Below are positions 8,068-16,128 of a stretch of DNA of 48,143 nt, one piece after another (positions within the stretch are counted from its first letter, which is position 1; each line of letters starts with the position of its first letter). The stretch lies in assembly GCA_017304135.1 (NCBI GenBank), contig JAFLBB010000028.1, positions 1 to 48,143 on the forward strand. The letters are read 5' to 3'. Position numbers and translations under genes: made by a program. The DNA comes from Acidobacteriota bacterium (GTDB lineage: Bacteria > Acidobacteriota > Terriglobia > Bryobacterales > Bryobacteraceae). The notes below the pieces were generated by a model. The model did not search any database and was not told where the DNA came from. It was given only the letters and a program-made list of their open reading frames with translations.

Positions 8068-9271
8068 CCGCCGCCAGCCCGCGGTAGACGAACTTCTGCA
8101 ACCGCTGCCCGCGATAGGTCTCCGTCGTATAGAGGTTGCCCTTGGAGTCGCTGGCGATGCTATGCACGGCATAGAACTGCCCCGGCTGCCGCCCGCCGTC
8201 GCCAAACGTCGTCACCACCTCCAGCGTGTCGCGCTTCAGCACGTGCACCTTCATGTTCGATCCATCGGCCACGTAGATGTACTGCTGTCCTTTGTCCTTC
8301 GAGAGAGCAATGTCGAACACCGCGCCATCGCCCAACGTCTCCTTGGCCACCCAGGCTTCCTTCACGAACTTGCCCTCTTTCGTGAACACCTGGATGCGGT
8401 CGTTGGTCCGGTCGCAGACATAGAGCAGCCCGTCATCGGCCAGCGCCACGCAGTGCACCGGTGTGCGGAACTGCTTCGGCGGCGGCTCACTCGGATTGTA
8501 GGCCGGCAGTTGCGTATCGTCGGGCTTGTTGCCATAGGCGCCCCAGTGCCGCTTGTACTTGCCGGTGTCGGCGTCGTAGACAATCACACGGCGGTTGCCG
8601 TAGCCATCGGCCACGTAAAGCTCATTCGTCTTGGGGTCCACCAGGGTCTTCGCCGGCAGCCGCAGGTTCTCCGTGTTGTTGCTCCCGGTGGTCGCGTTCG
8701 GCTTGCCGATCTGCATCAGGAACTTGCCCGCGGGCGTGAACTTCAGCACCATGCTGTCGTGCACGGCCCCGGCGCTGGCCATACGGCTCTCATCATGCGC
8801 CAGCGGGGCCGGCTGTTTGCCGCGCCCGTTGCCGCCAATCCACACATTGCCTTTGTGGTCGACGTCGATGCCGTGATTCGAGGTCGGCCATTCATAGGTT
8901 CCCGGCGGGCCATTTTCGCCGCCCCAGTGCGCCACCAGGTCGCCGGCGGCGTTGAACTTCAACACCGGCGGCGCCGCCGCGCAACACTCGGCCGCTTTCG
9001 GCTTCCACGTCGCGTACTGTTCCTTCTCTTCGAGCGACCCCTGGCGGTGGACCACCCACACGTTATCCTGCGCGTCGACGCCCACGCCGATCACCGCGCC
9101 GATCACCCAGTGGTTGGGCAGCGGTTTCGGCCAGAACGGATCCACTTCAAACCTGGGCGCCATCACCGTGGCCGCGTTCACTACGGACCGCCGTTCGGCC
9201 ACATACGCGCCAGCCGCCAGCGCCAGAGCAACGCCGGCAAATCCAACCGCTTTCCAGTGAGCCATCCGCAT
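8003..9271 (-). CDS. Secreted NHL-type beta-propeller protein
   Basis: A 422-residue exported protein with an N-terminal hydrophobic signal/anchor (about 8-28, VGFAGVALALAAGAYVA). The rest is made of NHL-like blades: GVGVDAQDNVWVVHR, GIDVDHKGNVWIGG, TNELYVADGYGNRRVIVYD, ADDGLLYVCDRTNDRIQVF, QYIYVADGSNMKVHVL and DSKGNLYTTETYRGQRLQKF. This is the signature of six-bladed propellers that bind ligands or partner proteins. A Cys-Cys pair (AAECCAAA) lies near residue 93. The last residues are antisense to the P-loop gene, and the real end may be a little earlier in relatives. Function not known. Confidence 0.85.
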   Translation of the reverse strand: MRMAHWKAVGFAGVALALAAGAYVAERRSVVNAATVMAPRFEVDPFWPKPLPNHWVIGAVIGVGVDAQDNVWVVHRQGSLEEKEQYATWKPKAAECCAAAPPVLKFNAAGDLVAHWGGENGPPGTYEWPTSNHGIDVDHKGNVWIGGNGRGKQPAPLAHDESRMASAGAVHDSMVLKFTPAGKFLMQIGKPNATTGSNNTENLRLPAKTLVDPKTNELYVADGYGNRRVIVYDADTGKYKRHWGAYGNKPDDTQLPAYNPSEPPPKQFRTPVHCVALADDGLLYVCDRTNDRIQVFTKEGKFVKEAWVAKETLGDGAVFDIALSKDKGQQYIYVADGSNMKVHVLKRDTLEVVTTFGDGGRQPGQFYAVHSIASDSKGNLYTTETYRGQRLQKFVYRGLAAVTKKDQGPAWPVRSGGSGAGR

Positions 9272-9332
9272 ACCTGGTTCCTCCCCATGCCGCTTACCAC
9301 GCCGATCAAGCGTTCGATATCATACACGATCC

Positions 9333-10628
9333 ATGTCCCGGCTCCCGGCCACCCTGCTGCTGTTCGCCGCCCTCGCACCGGCGCACGAGATCCCTGCCGG
9401 AGTGACGGTGCAGATGTTGCTCGACGCCACCCCGCCGCAAGCCCGTCTGATCCTGCGTGCCCCCCTCTCCTCCATGCGGGACATCGACTACACAGCCGCC
9501 GACCTCGCGCCGCAACTCCGCCTCGCGGCCACCCAGTGGCTCGCCCAGCCGTTGGAACTCTACGCGGATGAGGAACGCCTGACGCCGAGGCTGGCCGCCT
9601 TCCGGCTCTCTCTCCCCTCCGACCGGTCGTTCGAGTCCTTCCCCGCCGCCCTCGCCCACGTCACGGCCCCCCCATCTCCTCCAGGCGCTCCACCAGAGCA
9701 ACTGCTCTTCGACGTCCTGCTGGAGTATCCGCTTCCCGCCTCCAGCAGCGCGCTTGCGCTCCGCCCAGGACTCCACCACCTGGCCGCCTCCACCACCACC
9801 GTCCTGCGATTCTCCGGCTCCGGCCAGCCCACCCGAGCCTTTCAGTTCCACAACGATCCTGGAGTCGTCCCGCTGGATCCGCGCTGGCATCAGGCATCCG
9901 GGCGATTCCTCACCCTCGGCTTCGAACACATCCTCGACGGCGTCGATCATCTGCTGTTCCTCGCCTGCCTCGTGCTGCCTTTCCGCCGCCTGCGCGAACT
10001 CGCCCTCATCGTGACCGCCTTCACCCTCGCCCACTCCGTGACCCTGATCGCCTCCACCTATGGCATGGCCCCGTCCGCGCTCTGGTTTCCGCCGCTGGTT
10101 GAAACCCTGATCGCCGCCAGCATCGTCTACATGGCGCTGGAGAACGTCGTCGCGGCTCTGCCTGCAACGCCAGCGCCTCCTCGCCTCCGCCGGCGGTGGC
10201 TCACCGCGTTTGGCTTCGGCCTCATTCATGGCTTCGGGTTCTCGTTCGCCCTGCGCGACTCGCTCCAGTTTGCCGGCGCTCACCTGGCCGCCTCGCTGCT
10301 CTCCTTCAACCTGGGCGTGGAACTTGGCCAGCTGCTCGTCGTCGCCGTACTTGCCCCGGCCCTGTCGCTCCTCTTCCGTTTCGCCCTGGCCGAGCGGGCT
10401 GGCATCCTGATCGCCTCGGCACTGATCGCCCACACGGCCTGGCACTGGGTTGCCGAGCGCTACACAACGCTGCGGCAGTTCCCGCTGATCGTTCCTGAAC
10501 TGGCCCTTCCAACCCTTGCCTCCGCGCTGCGATGGCTCCTTCTGCTCTGGCTCGCCGCCGGACTGCTCTACCTTCTGGCGCGGCACCTCCGCCCGCGACC
10601 GGCGCAGCCGCCAGCCAAGCTACCCTGA
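9333..10628 (+). CDS. HupE/UreJ-2 family integral membrane protein
   Basis: A 431-residue protein with an N-terminal signal (MSRLPATLLLFAALAPAHE) and a periplasmic domain to about residue 185. The C-terminal membrane domain has the family hallmarks: GFEHILDGVDHLLFL (about 201-215), TAFTLAHSVTLI (about 229-240), GLIHGFGFSFALRDS (about 292-306) and FNLGVELGQL. The histidine-containing helices resemble HupE/UreJ nickel-cobalt transporters, but the metal is not shown for this long secreted-N-terminus form. Divergent from the NHL gene (61-bp gap) and followed 3 bp later by the acetyltransferase. Confidence 0.85.
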   Translation: MSRLPATLLLFAALAPAHEIPAGVTVQMLLDATPPQARLILRAPLSSMRDIDYTAADLAPQLRLAATQWLAQPLELYADEERLTPRLAAFRLSLPSDRSFESFPAALAHVTAPPSPPGAPPEQLLFDVLLEYPLPASSSALALRPGLHHLAASTTTVLRFSGSGQPTRAFQFHNDPGVVPLDPRWHQASGRFLTLGFEHILDGVDHLLFLACLVLPFRRLRELALIVTAFTLAHSVTLIASTYGMAPSALWFPPLVETLIAASIVYMALENVVAALPATPAPPRLRRRWLTAFGFGLIHGFGFSFALRDSLQFAGAHLAASLLSFNLGVELGQLLVVAVLAPALSLLFRFALAERAGILIASALIAHTAWHWVAERYTTLRQFPLIVPELALPTLASALRWLLLLWLAAGLLYLLARHLRPRPAQPPAKLP

Positions 10629-10631
10629 GAA

Positions 10632-11456
10632 TTGCCCGCCACACGCACCTCCCTGGCCGCTGATCTGGCCGCTCTCGGCGTTCGCCCAGGGGGTGTGTTG
10701 ATGGTCCACGCCGCCATCCGCTCGCTCGGCCCGGTGACCGGCGGGGTCAATACCGTCATCCAGGCCCTGCTCGATGTCCTCACCCCGCAAGGAACCCTCA
10801 CGGCCTATCTCGACTTCGAGCCGTTCTTCGACTCCGAAGACGAGCCGGAGGTCCCCGTGTTCGACAAACGGATCGCCCGCGCCGCGCTTGATCACGGAAT
10901 TCTTCACGAGGCCATTCGCACCTGGCCCGGCTCCGTCCGCAGTGATCACCCCGACGCTGGTGTCGCCGCGCTCGGACCGCTCGCCGGGTGGATCGTCCAC
11001 CCGCACCCGTTCCACTACGGCTACGGCCCCGGCACTCCCCTTGCGCGCATCCTCGAAGCCGGCGCGCAAGTTCTCATGCTCGGAGCGCCGCTGGACACGA
11101 TCACCCTTCTCCATCATGCCGAGCACCTGGCTGACATCCCCGACAAACGGGTAGTCCGCTACCGGCGCCTGATGCCGTCGCCCGGCGGACCGCGGTGGAT
11201 GGAATTCGAGGAGTTCGATACAGCGGAGCCGGTGCACGCGAGTCTGCCGGAGAATTGTTTTGAGCGCATCGCGCGGGATTTCCTGGCGGCTCAGCCGCCG
11301 CTTCCGGCGGCAGCCGGTGCCGGCCCGCAAGCGGGGCCAGTGGCGCAGGCGGCGGCGTACCTTTTCCCTGCACCTGAGCTGGTGCGGTTTGCCGTACGCT
11401 GGATCGAAGACATTTCGTTGACAGCCCCCGGATCCGCTCTCAGTGGTTCACCTTAG
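10632..11456 (+). CDS. AAC(3)-family N-acetyltransferase
   Basis: Acetyl-CoA-dependent acetyltransferase of the aminoglycoside 3-N-acetyltransferase (antibiotic_NAT) fold, 274 residues, the usual length. Recognisable parts are GVLMVHAAIRSLGPVTGG (about 20-37), the LLDVLTPQGTLTAYLDF stretch, and VRSDHPDAGVAALGP (about 101-115), which matches the RSxHPxxSxxAxG core of the family. The start codon is TTG, 3 bp after the HupE-like stop, so translation probably depends on the upstream gene. Many chromosomal members are not resistance enzymes, and the real substrate is unknown. Composition drifts from C-rich to G-rich near the 3' end. Confidence 0.85.
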   Translation: MPATRTSLAADLAALGVRPGGVLMVHAAIRSLGPVTGGVNTVIQALLDVLTPQGTLTAYLDFEPFFDSEDEPEVPVFDKRIARAALDHGILHEAIRTWPGSVRSDHPDAGVAALGPLAGWIVHPHPFHYGYGPGTPLARILEAGAQVLMLGAPLDTITLLHHAEHLADIPDKRVVRYRRLMPSPGGPRWMEFEEFDTAEPVHASLPENCFERIARDFLAAQPPLPAAAGAGPQAGPVAQAAAYLFPAPELVRFAVRWIEDISLTAPGSALSGSP

Positions 11457-11798
11457 AACCAACTCTCCTATGCCCTCAGATTGTCCTGTCTGCCGTGGCG
11501 AAACTCCTTGCAACAATAGTATGGTTATGGTACTCTCAGTACTTCTAGAAAGCACTTATACCGCAGTGGGTTATACCTCCATCTCCAACCGAATCGCTCT
11601 TACCCACCCCGCCCTCGTCACAGGATTCCACCCTCACCTGCGGGTATTGTCTTCTCCATTCGTTTCCATACAATCGCTATATCTTCTCCGTCGTTCGGCG
11701 GTCGCCGTTAACCGCCTGGCACTCGACAGGGCACATCGCTGATCGCCCCGTAGTTATGGCCGCTCCCAGCGCAGTTCGCGGCCCACAGTGAGGGAAAA
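11457..11798. other. 342-bp intergenic region before the sigma factor
   Basis: No convincing gene; the short open frames here lack coding character. Base composition is visibly less GC-rich than the flanks. Two adjacent small palindromes are present: GTACT-CTC-AGTAC (11530-11542) and TTCTAGAA (11544-11551). AT-richer patches such as TTATACC near 11556 and 11569 could serve as -10 elements for the sigma gene, but no well-spaced -35 is evident. It lies within the zone where strand composition switches. I looked for DnaA boxes and found only poor matches. Confidence 0.5.
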
Positions 11799-12356
11799 GT
11801 GAAATCCTACAGTCTGTCTGACCTTCCGGGTTCGCCCGGAGGAGGTCCATCGGAATCCTCTCCCCTGGAGCAGGTCCTGCAGCAGGTTAGAAGCGGCGAC
11901 CCCGACGCCTGCGGTGCGCTCTACTCACTTACCAATAAAGGAGTCCGGCTCATACTGCGCCGACATCTCGGAGATGACGGCGTGGAGGCCATCCTACAGG
12001 AGGTCTACGCGGACCTCTTTCGCGGGATCCGCGTGGGATTGGTGCCCCGTCCCGAGTCTTTGGGCGGCTTCCTTCGCGACATCGTCCACTCGCATATTTC
12101 GCACGCCACCCCGGCGGACGCGCCGATGCGAGTTGCCCACGAGGACGTAGAGCGGATGAGGCGCGCACTGGCTTGTCTTTCCCGTTCCGCTCGCGCCCTG
12201 CTTTCGAGCTACATCCTGCAGGGCCGGTCACGGGAGGAGATCTGCGGCGATTCACGGGTTTCCATGGAGCAGTTTCGCGCCACGCTGACAGCGGCCAAGA
12301 ACTTCTTTACCCGCGGCGCGCGGGCCGCCTCCAGCCACACCGCGGCGGGAGCCTGA
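11799..12356 (+). CDS. ECF-like RNA polymerase sigma factor (orphan)
   Basis: A 185-residue protein with the two-domain sigma70 layout of ECF factors. A region-2-like part (about 30-105) contains GDPDACGALYSLTNKGVRLI, EAILQEVYADLFRGI and PESLGGFLRDIVHSHI. A region-4-like helix-turn-helix (about 120-175) contains ALACLSRSARALLSSYILQG, REEICGDSRVS and MEQFRATL. The start is GTG at 11799, with AGGGA three bases upstream. No anti-sigma gene or second component is next to it, so its control is unknown. The 342-bp upstream region may hold its regulation. Sequence drift in region 2 makes it an atypical member. Confidence 0.8.
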   Translation: MKSYSLSDLPGSPGGGPSESSPLEQVLQQVRSGDPDACGALYSLTNKGVRLILRRHLGDDGVEAILQEVYADLFRGIRVGLVPRPESLGGFLRDIVHSHISHATPADAPMRVAHEDVERMRRALACLSRSARALLSSYILQGRSREEICGDSRVSMEQFRATLTAAKNFFTRGARAASSHTAAGA

Positions 12357-12582
12357 CCGGAATTTGCCCCGAGACGAGTAGATTCGCGGCCATCAGAGCG
12401 TCGCGGAGCCATGCCGGGGCGTCAACTGGGCTGCGACCCAACTGGACACATAGCTGCCTTGCCTTGGCTCATGGCCTCTTTTGTCATCCACTGCTCGCCG
12501 CTTCCCGCTGCTTCCTTTCGGTCGCCCTGTTCCCAGTCAGGGTCAAGAACCGGCGATTCCATCGTGTGAGAATGGTCTCACT
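12357..12582. other. 226-bp intergenic region
   Basis: Between the sigma factor and the isomerase-like gene. No gene or clear terminator seen. A small inverted repeat, GAGA-ATG-GTCTC (around 12569-12579), sits directly before the isomerase start. One partial DnaA-box-like string (TCATCCACT near 12484, two mismatches to TTATCCACA) is not enough to call an origin. Confidence 0.4.
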
Positions 12583-13350
12583 ATGATGCTCGGCGCCGTT
12601 ACTTACAACATCTGCAAGGATTGGGACCTCGAAGCTCTGATCACAAAGCTTGAGGAGGCCCGCTTTGAGGCCGTCGAACTCCGCACCACGCACAAGCATG
12701 GGGTAGAACCCTCGCTCGACGCCGCCGCCCGCCGCGCCGTCGCCCAGCGCTTTGCGCGTTCCAAGGTGCGCCTGCTCAGCTACGGCTCGACCTGTGAGTT
12801 TCACTCGCCCGACCCCGCCATCCGCGCGAAGAATGTGGCTGAGGCGAAGACCTTCATCGACCTCGCTCACGACACCGGCGCGTGGGGAGTGAAGGTGCGT
12901 CCCAACGGGTTCGCGCCCGGCCTGACGAAGGAACAGACGCTGGGGAATATCGCCGGCTGCTTGAAAGAGCTGGGTGAGTACGGCCAGGGCAAGGGTGTCG
13001 AGACGTGGGTGGAAGTCCACGGCCGCGAGACCGCCGAGCCGCCCCACATGGCCGCCCTGATGAAGCTGACCAACCATCCTCAGGTGGGCCTGTGCTGGAA
13101 TTCCAACCCCCAGGATGTCGTCAATGGCAGTGTGAAGACCTACTTCGCGCTCCTTCGCCCGTGGATCAAGAACGTCCACATCAACGAACTGGTGAGCGGG
13201 TATCCCTACCGTGAGTTGTTTGCCCTGCTGCGAGCCTCGAAGTACGAGCGATACATGCTGTGCGAGGCCCAGGAATCCAAAGAACCCGAACGCTTCCTCC
13301 GCTGGTATCGCGCGTTGTGGATGGAACTGAACAGGAATCCCGCGGCATGA
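12583..13350 (+). CDS. Sugar-phosphate isomerase/epimerase-like TIM barrel
   Basis: A 255-residue cytoplasmic protein of the AP-endonuclease-2/xylose-isomerase-like superfamily. Typical barrel strands with acidic and histidine metal ligands are visible: EARFEAVELRTTHKHGV (about 22-38), VRLLSYGSTCEFHSP, GAWGVKVRPNGFAPG, ETWVEVHGRETAEPPHM, VGLCWNSNPQD and IKNVHINELVSG. I placed the start at the ATG at 12583 because upstream residues lack coding character. The substrate is not predictable. The stop codon overlaps the ATG of the M14 peptidase (ATGA), so the two are probably made together. Confidence 0.82.
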   Translation: MMLGAVTYNICKDWDLEALITKLEEARFEAVELRTTHKHGVEPSLDAAARRAVAQRFARSKVRLLSYGSTCEFHSPDPAIRAKNVAEAKTFIDLAHDTGAWGVKVRPNGFAPGLTKEQTLGNIAGCLKELGEYGQGKGVETWVEVHGRETAEPPHMAALMKLTNHPQVGLCWNSNPQDVVNGSVKTYFALLRPWIKNVHINELVSGYPYRELFALLRASKYERYMLCEAQESKEPERFLRWYRALWMELNRNPAA

Positions 13351-15623
13351 TGCGGTTCGCCGTTGCCTTCCTGACGGCGCTCAGCCTGACGGCCGCCGTT
13401 TCCCCTCCCGAGTCGCATTTCGGACACGCCATGGGCGCCGACCGCAAACTGATCGGCTGGCCGCAAACGGTCGCCTACTTTCGCGGCCTGCCCGCGCAAA
13501 GCGACCGCATCCTGGTGCGCGACATCGGCCGCACGACCGAAGGCCGGCCGATGATCGCGGCCTTTATCTCCGCGCCGGAGAACCTCAAGCAACTGAGCCG
13601 TTACCAGCAAAACCAGAAGCGGCTGGCCGACCCCCGCTCCACTTCGCCCGAGGAGGCCGCGCGCATCATTGCCGGCCACAAGGCGATTGTGATGATCACC
13701 TGTTCCATCCACTCGACCGAGGTCGCCTCGACGCACACGGCGGTGCAGTTCGCCTACCGCATGCTGACCGAGCAGAATCCCAAGTTCAACGCCATCCTCA
13801 AGGACGTCATCTTCATCCTTGTCCCGTCGCTCAATCCGGATGGCGTCGATATCGTAAAGAACTGGTATGACCGTACGCTCGGCACGCCGCATGAGGGGAC
13901 TTCGCCGCCGCAGCTCTATCAGAAGTATGTCGGCCACGACAACAACCGCGACTGGTACATCTTCTCCCAGGCCGAAACGCGCAACGTAGTCACCCAACTG
14001 CACAACGTCTGGCATCCGCAGATCGTCTACGACGTGCACCAGCAGGGCCCCTTTGCCTCGCGCATGTTCATTCCGCCGTGGCTCGATCCGATTGACCCGA
14101 ACGTCGATCCGATCCTGGCCCAATCGGCCAACATGATTGGCACCGGGATGGCTTACGACCTGACGGCTGCCGGGCGCAAGGGCGTGGTGATCAACGCCAT
14201 CTATGATTTCTGGACCCCGGCGCGGCACTATCAGGCCTATCACGGCGGCATGAGGATTCTCTCCGAGTCGGCTTCGGCGCGCCTGGCGACGCCGATCACC
14301 GTGCGGCCCGATCAGATCAGCGAGAATGCCAACGGGTATCTGCCTCGCCAACGCTCCTGGAACTACCTGGAGCCCTGGCTGGGGGGCGAATGGCATCTGG
14401 CGGACATCGTGCAGGACCAGTCGGTTGCCTGGGAGTCCTGCCTGTTTCAGGCCGCGGTGCGGCGTGAGGACCTGCTGCGGAACTTCTATACGATCAACCG
14501 CAACTCGGCCGCCCGGAGATCGCCCAACGCCTTTGTCATTTCGTCCAAGCAGCGCGATCTGGGCCTCACGCGCAAGCTGCTGGAGACGCTCGCCTTCGGC
14601 GCCGTGGAGATCGAGAAGGCCGGCGATGCGTTCCAGGCCTCGGGCGTCACCTACCCGGCGGGTTCCTACATCATCCGCATGCAGCAGCCCTTTGGCGGCT
14701 TCGCCAAGACGCTGCTGGAACGGCAGCAATATCCCGACCTTCGCCTGTATCCCGGCGGGCCTCCGCGACGGCCCTACGACGTGACGGCGCAAACGCTGCC
14801 GCTGCTCATGGGCGTCGACGTGGCCGCGGTGGATGGGCCGTTCGAGGCCAAGGGCGCGCGCGTGACCTCGTTCCAGGATCTGCCGGCGGCGAACCAGTGG
14901 TTCCAATTTCCCGGCGGCCGCAAACCACGTGTGGCGATCTACAAGAGCCACATGCCCCAGATGGATGAAGGCTGGACACGCTGGATGTTCGAGCAACTGG
15001 GCATTGCCTATACGAGCCTGGACAACGCCGGGATTCTTGCCGGCAACCTGCATGCCCAGTACGACGCGATTGTCGTGCCCGATCAGTCGCCGGCGTCGAT
15101 TCACTCCGGTTACGGCCGAGGCGCGATGCCTGAGGAATTCGCGGGAGGGCTAGGCGAACAAGGCGCGCAGCAGTTGAAGGCGTTTGCTGAAGAGGGCGGC
15201 TCGCTGGTGTTTCTCAACGATTCCTGCGACTACGCCATTGAGCGGCTCGCGCTCCCGGTCCGCAACGCCGTGCGCGGTCTTTCCTCGCGTGAGTATTACG
15301 TCCCTGGGTCGCTGCTGAGTGTGCGCCTCACCCCTGGCCACCGGCTGGTTCGCGGCCTGCCCGAGGAGATCGCGATCTGGAATGAGGCGTCGCCGGTGTT
15401 TCAGATTCCGCAAGATGCGCCTGTGGCGAGTATCGCCCGTTACCCGGCGTCCGGACTGCTTGTGTCGGGCTGGCTGTTGGGTGAAAAGCACGCCGCCAAT
15501 CTGCATGCGCTGGTCGAGGTGCGGCAGGGCAAGGGCAAGGTCGTGCTGTTCGGCATGCGCCCGCAGTACCGCGCGCAAAGCTACCAGACGATGAAGCTGC
15601 TGTTTAACTCGCTGATGCCCTGA
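13347..15623 (+). CDS. Secreted M14-family zinc carboxypeptidase-like protein
   Basis: A 758-residue exported metallopeptidase. The signal peptide is MMRFAVAFLTALSLTAAVS. The M14 zinc site is visible as His122-x-x-Glu125 in CSIHSTEVAS plus His231 in YDVHQQGP. SLNPDGVDI (161-169) and DNNRD (198-202) are typical of the fold, and ILSESASAR is the likely catalytic-glutamate region. The C-terminal half (about 380-758) includes PRVAIYKSHMPQMDEGWTRW and DAIVVPDQ, which resembles a glutamine-amidotransferase-like domain common in long bacterial M14 proteins. I used the ATG at 13347; the longer frame upstream is antisense/overlap. Coupled to the isomerase by a 4-bp overlap. Confidence 0.88.
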   Translation: MMRFAVAFLTALSLTAAVSPPESHFGHAMGADRKLIGWPQTVAYFRGLPAQSDRILVRDIGRTTEGRPMIAAFISAPENLKQLSRYQQNQKRLADPRSTSPEEAARIIAGHKAIVMITCSIHSTEVASTHTAVQFAYRMLTEQNPKFNAILKDVIFILVPSLNPDGVDIVKNWYDRTLGTPHEGTSPPQLYQKYVGHDNNRDWYIFSQAETRNVVTQLHNVWHPQIVYDVHQQGPFASRMFIPPWLDPIDPNVDPILAQSANMIGTGMAYDLTAAGRKGVVINAIYDFWTPARHYQAYHGGMRILSESASARLATPITVRPDQISENANGYLPRQRSWNYLEPWLGGEWHLADIVQDQSVAWESCLFQAAVRREDLLRNFYTINRNSAARRSPNAFVISSKQRDLGLTRKLLETLAFGAVEIEKAGDAFQASGVTYPAGSYIIRMQQPFGGFAKTLLERQQYPDLRLYPGGPPRRPYDVTAQTLPLLMGVDVAAVDGPFEAKGARVTSFQDLPAANQWFQFPGGRKPRVAIYKSHMPQMDEGWTRWMFEQLGIAYTSLDNAGILAGNLHAQYDAIVVPDQSPASIHSGYGRGAMPEEFAGGLGEQGAQQLKAFAEEGGSLVFLNDSCDYAIERLALPVRNAVRGLSSREYYVPGSLLSVRLTPGHRLVRGLPEEIAIWNEASPVFQIPQDAPVASIARYPASGLLVSGWLLGEKHAANLHALVEVRQGKGKVVLFGMRPQYRAQSYQTMKLLFNSLMP

Positions 15624-15700
15624 GGGAGCCTGTCGCCGGGCCGGCGGTAGCGGGACTCAGGGGGCTTGCATCCGGCGGCAGGGCAGGCGAGAATCTGCCC

Positions 15701-16069
15701 ATGCTGCGCAAAGCGATTGTGACCATGTTTGCCATGGCGGTGTCCCTGTTGGCCGCCGACATCAACGGGAATTGGACAGGCAAGGCGGAAGGGCCCAACG
15801 GGACGCTGGAACGGACGTTCACCTTCAAAGTGGACGGTACAAAACTGACCGGGGAAACGAACTCCGAATATACCGGCAAGTCCCAGATTCTGGACGGCAA
15901 GGTGGAAGGAGAGGCTGTCAGCTTCACGATCAAGGCCAGCATCCAGGGGAATGACGTGACGCTGCAGTATGCGGGCACAGCGGCTGCGAGCGGGTTCAAG
16001 ATGACCTCGAAGATGGTGGGTGCGAGCGATTTTCCGCCGATCCAGTGGACGCTGACGAAAGCGAAGTAG
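15701..16069 (+). CDS. Small secreted lipocalin-like protein
   Basis: A 122-residue protein with a signal peptide (about 1-19, ending VSLLAA) and then a short beta-rich domain: INGNWTGKAEGPNG, TFTFKVDGTKLTGE, LDGKVEGEAVSFTIK, NDVTLQYAGTAA. This pattern of short strands with a GxW near the start is common among small acidobacterial secreted proteins of unknown role. A start at the internal Met (MFAMAV) is possible. No operon partner is obvious. Confidence 0.75.
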   Translation: MLRKAIVTMFAMAVSLLAADINGNWTGKAEGPNGTLERTFTFKVDGTKLTGETNSEYTGKSQILDGKVEGEAVSFTIKASIQGNDVTLQYAGTAAASGFKMTSKMVGASDFPPIQWTLTKAK

Positions 16070-16080
16070 TCGCCGCGGCG

Positions 16081-16109
16081 GCGTGCGGGCGTGGCAGCGT
16101 GCGGGCGTG
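16081..16109. repeat. Short tandem repeat, 13-bp unit
   Basis: GCGTGCGGGCGTG occurs at 16081-16093 and again at 16097-16109, separated by GCA, just upstream of the alpha/beta hydrolase gene. Probably a local slippage duplication. Confidence 0.8.
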
Positions 16110-16128
16110 ATAGCTTGGCGGGAACACT

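Noticed and set aside
10632..11456. AAC(3) as an acquired antibiotic-resistance gene
   Set aside because: Chromosomal setting, composition like the neighbours, coupling to a HupE-like gene and no mobile element; a native enzyme is more likely.
11443..11742. 99-codon frame between AAC(3) and the sigma factor
   Set aside because: No ribosome binding site, no domain, and composition unlike neighbouring genes; CPVC...CNN near its start is probably chance.
11457..12582. Replication origin (oriC) with DnaA boxes
   Set aside because: The skew switch favours an origin nearby, but the best strings (TTACCCACC, TCATCCACT) have two mismatches each and do not cluster, so no origin was annotated.
13206..15104. 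632-codon open frame on the minus strand
   Set aside because: It lies wholly antisense to the M14 peptidase, which has intact zinc motifs and a signal peptide. The Arg/Gly/His-rich translation is a typical GC-rich shadow.
15634..15650. Stem-loop CGCCG-GGC-CGGCG as terminator after the M14 gene
   Set aside because: A GC-rich inverted repeat exists, but no T-run follows; such repeats are common in this composition.
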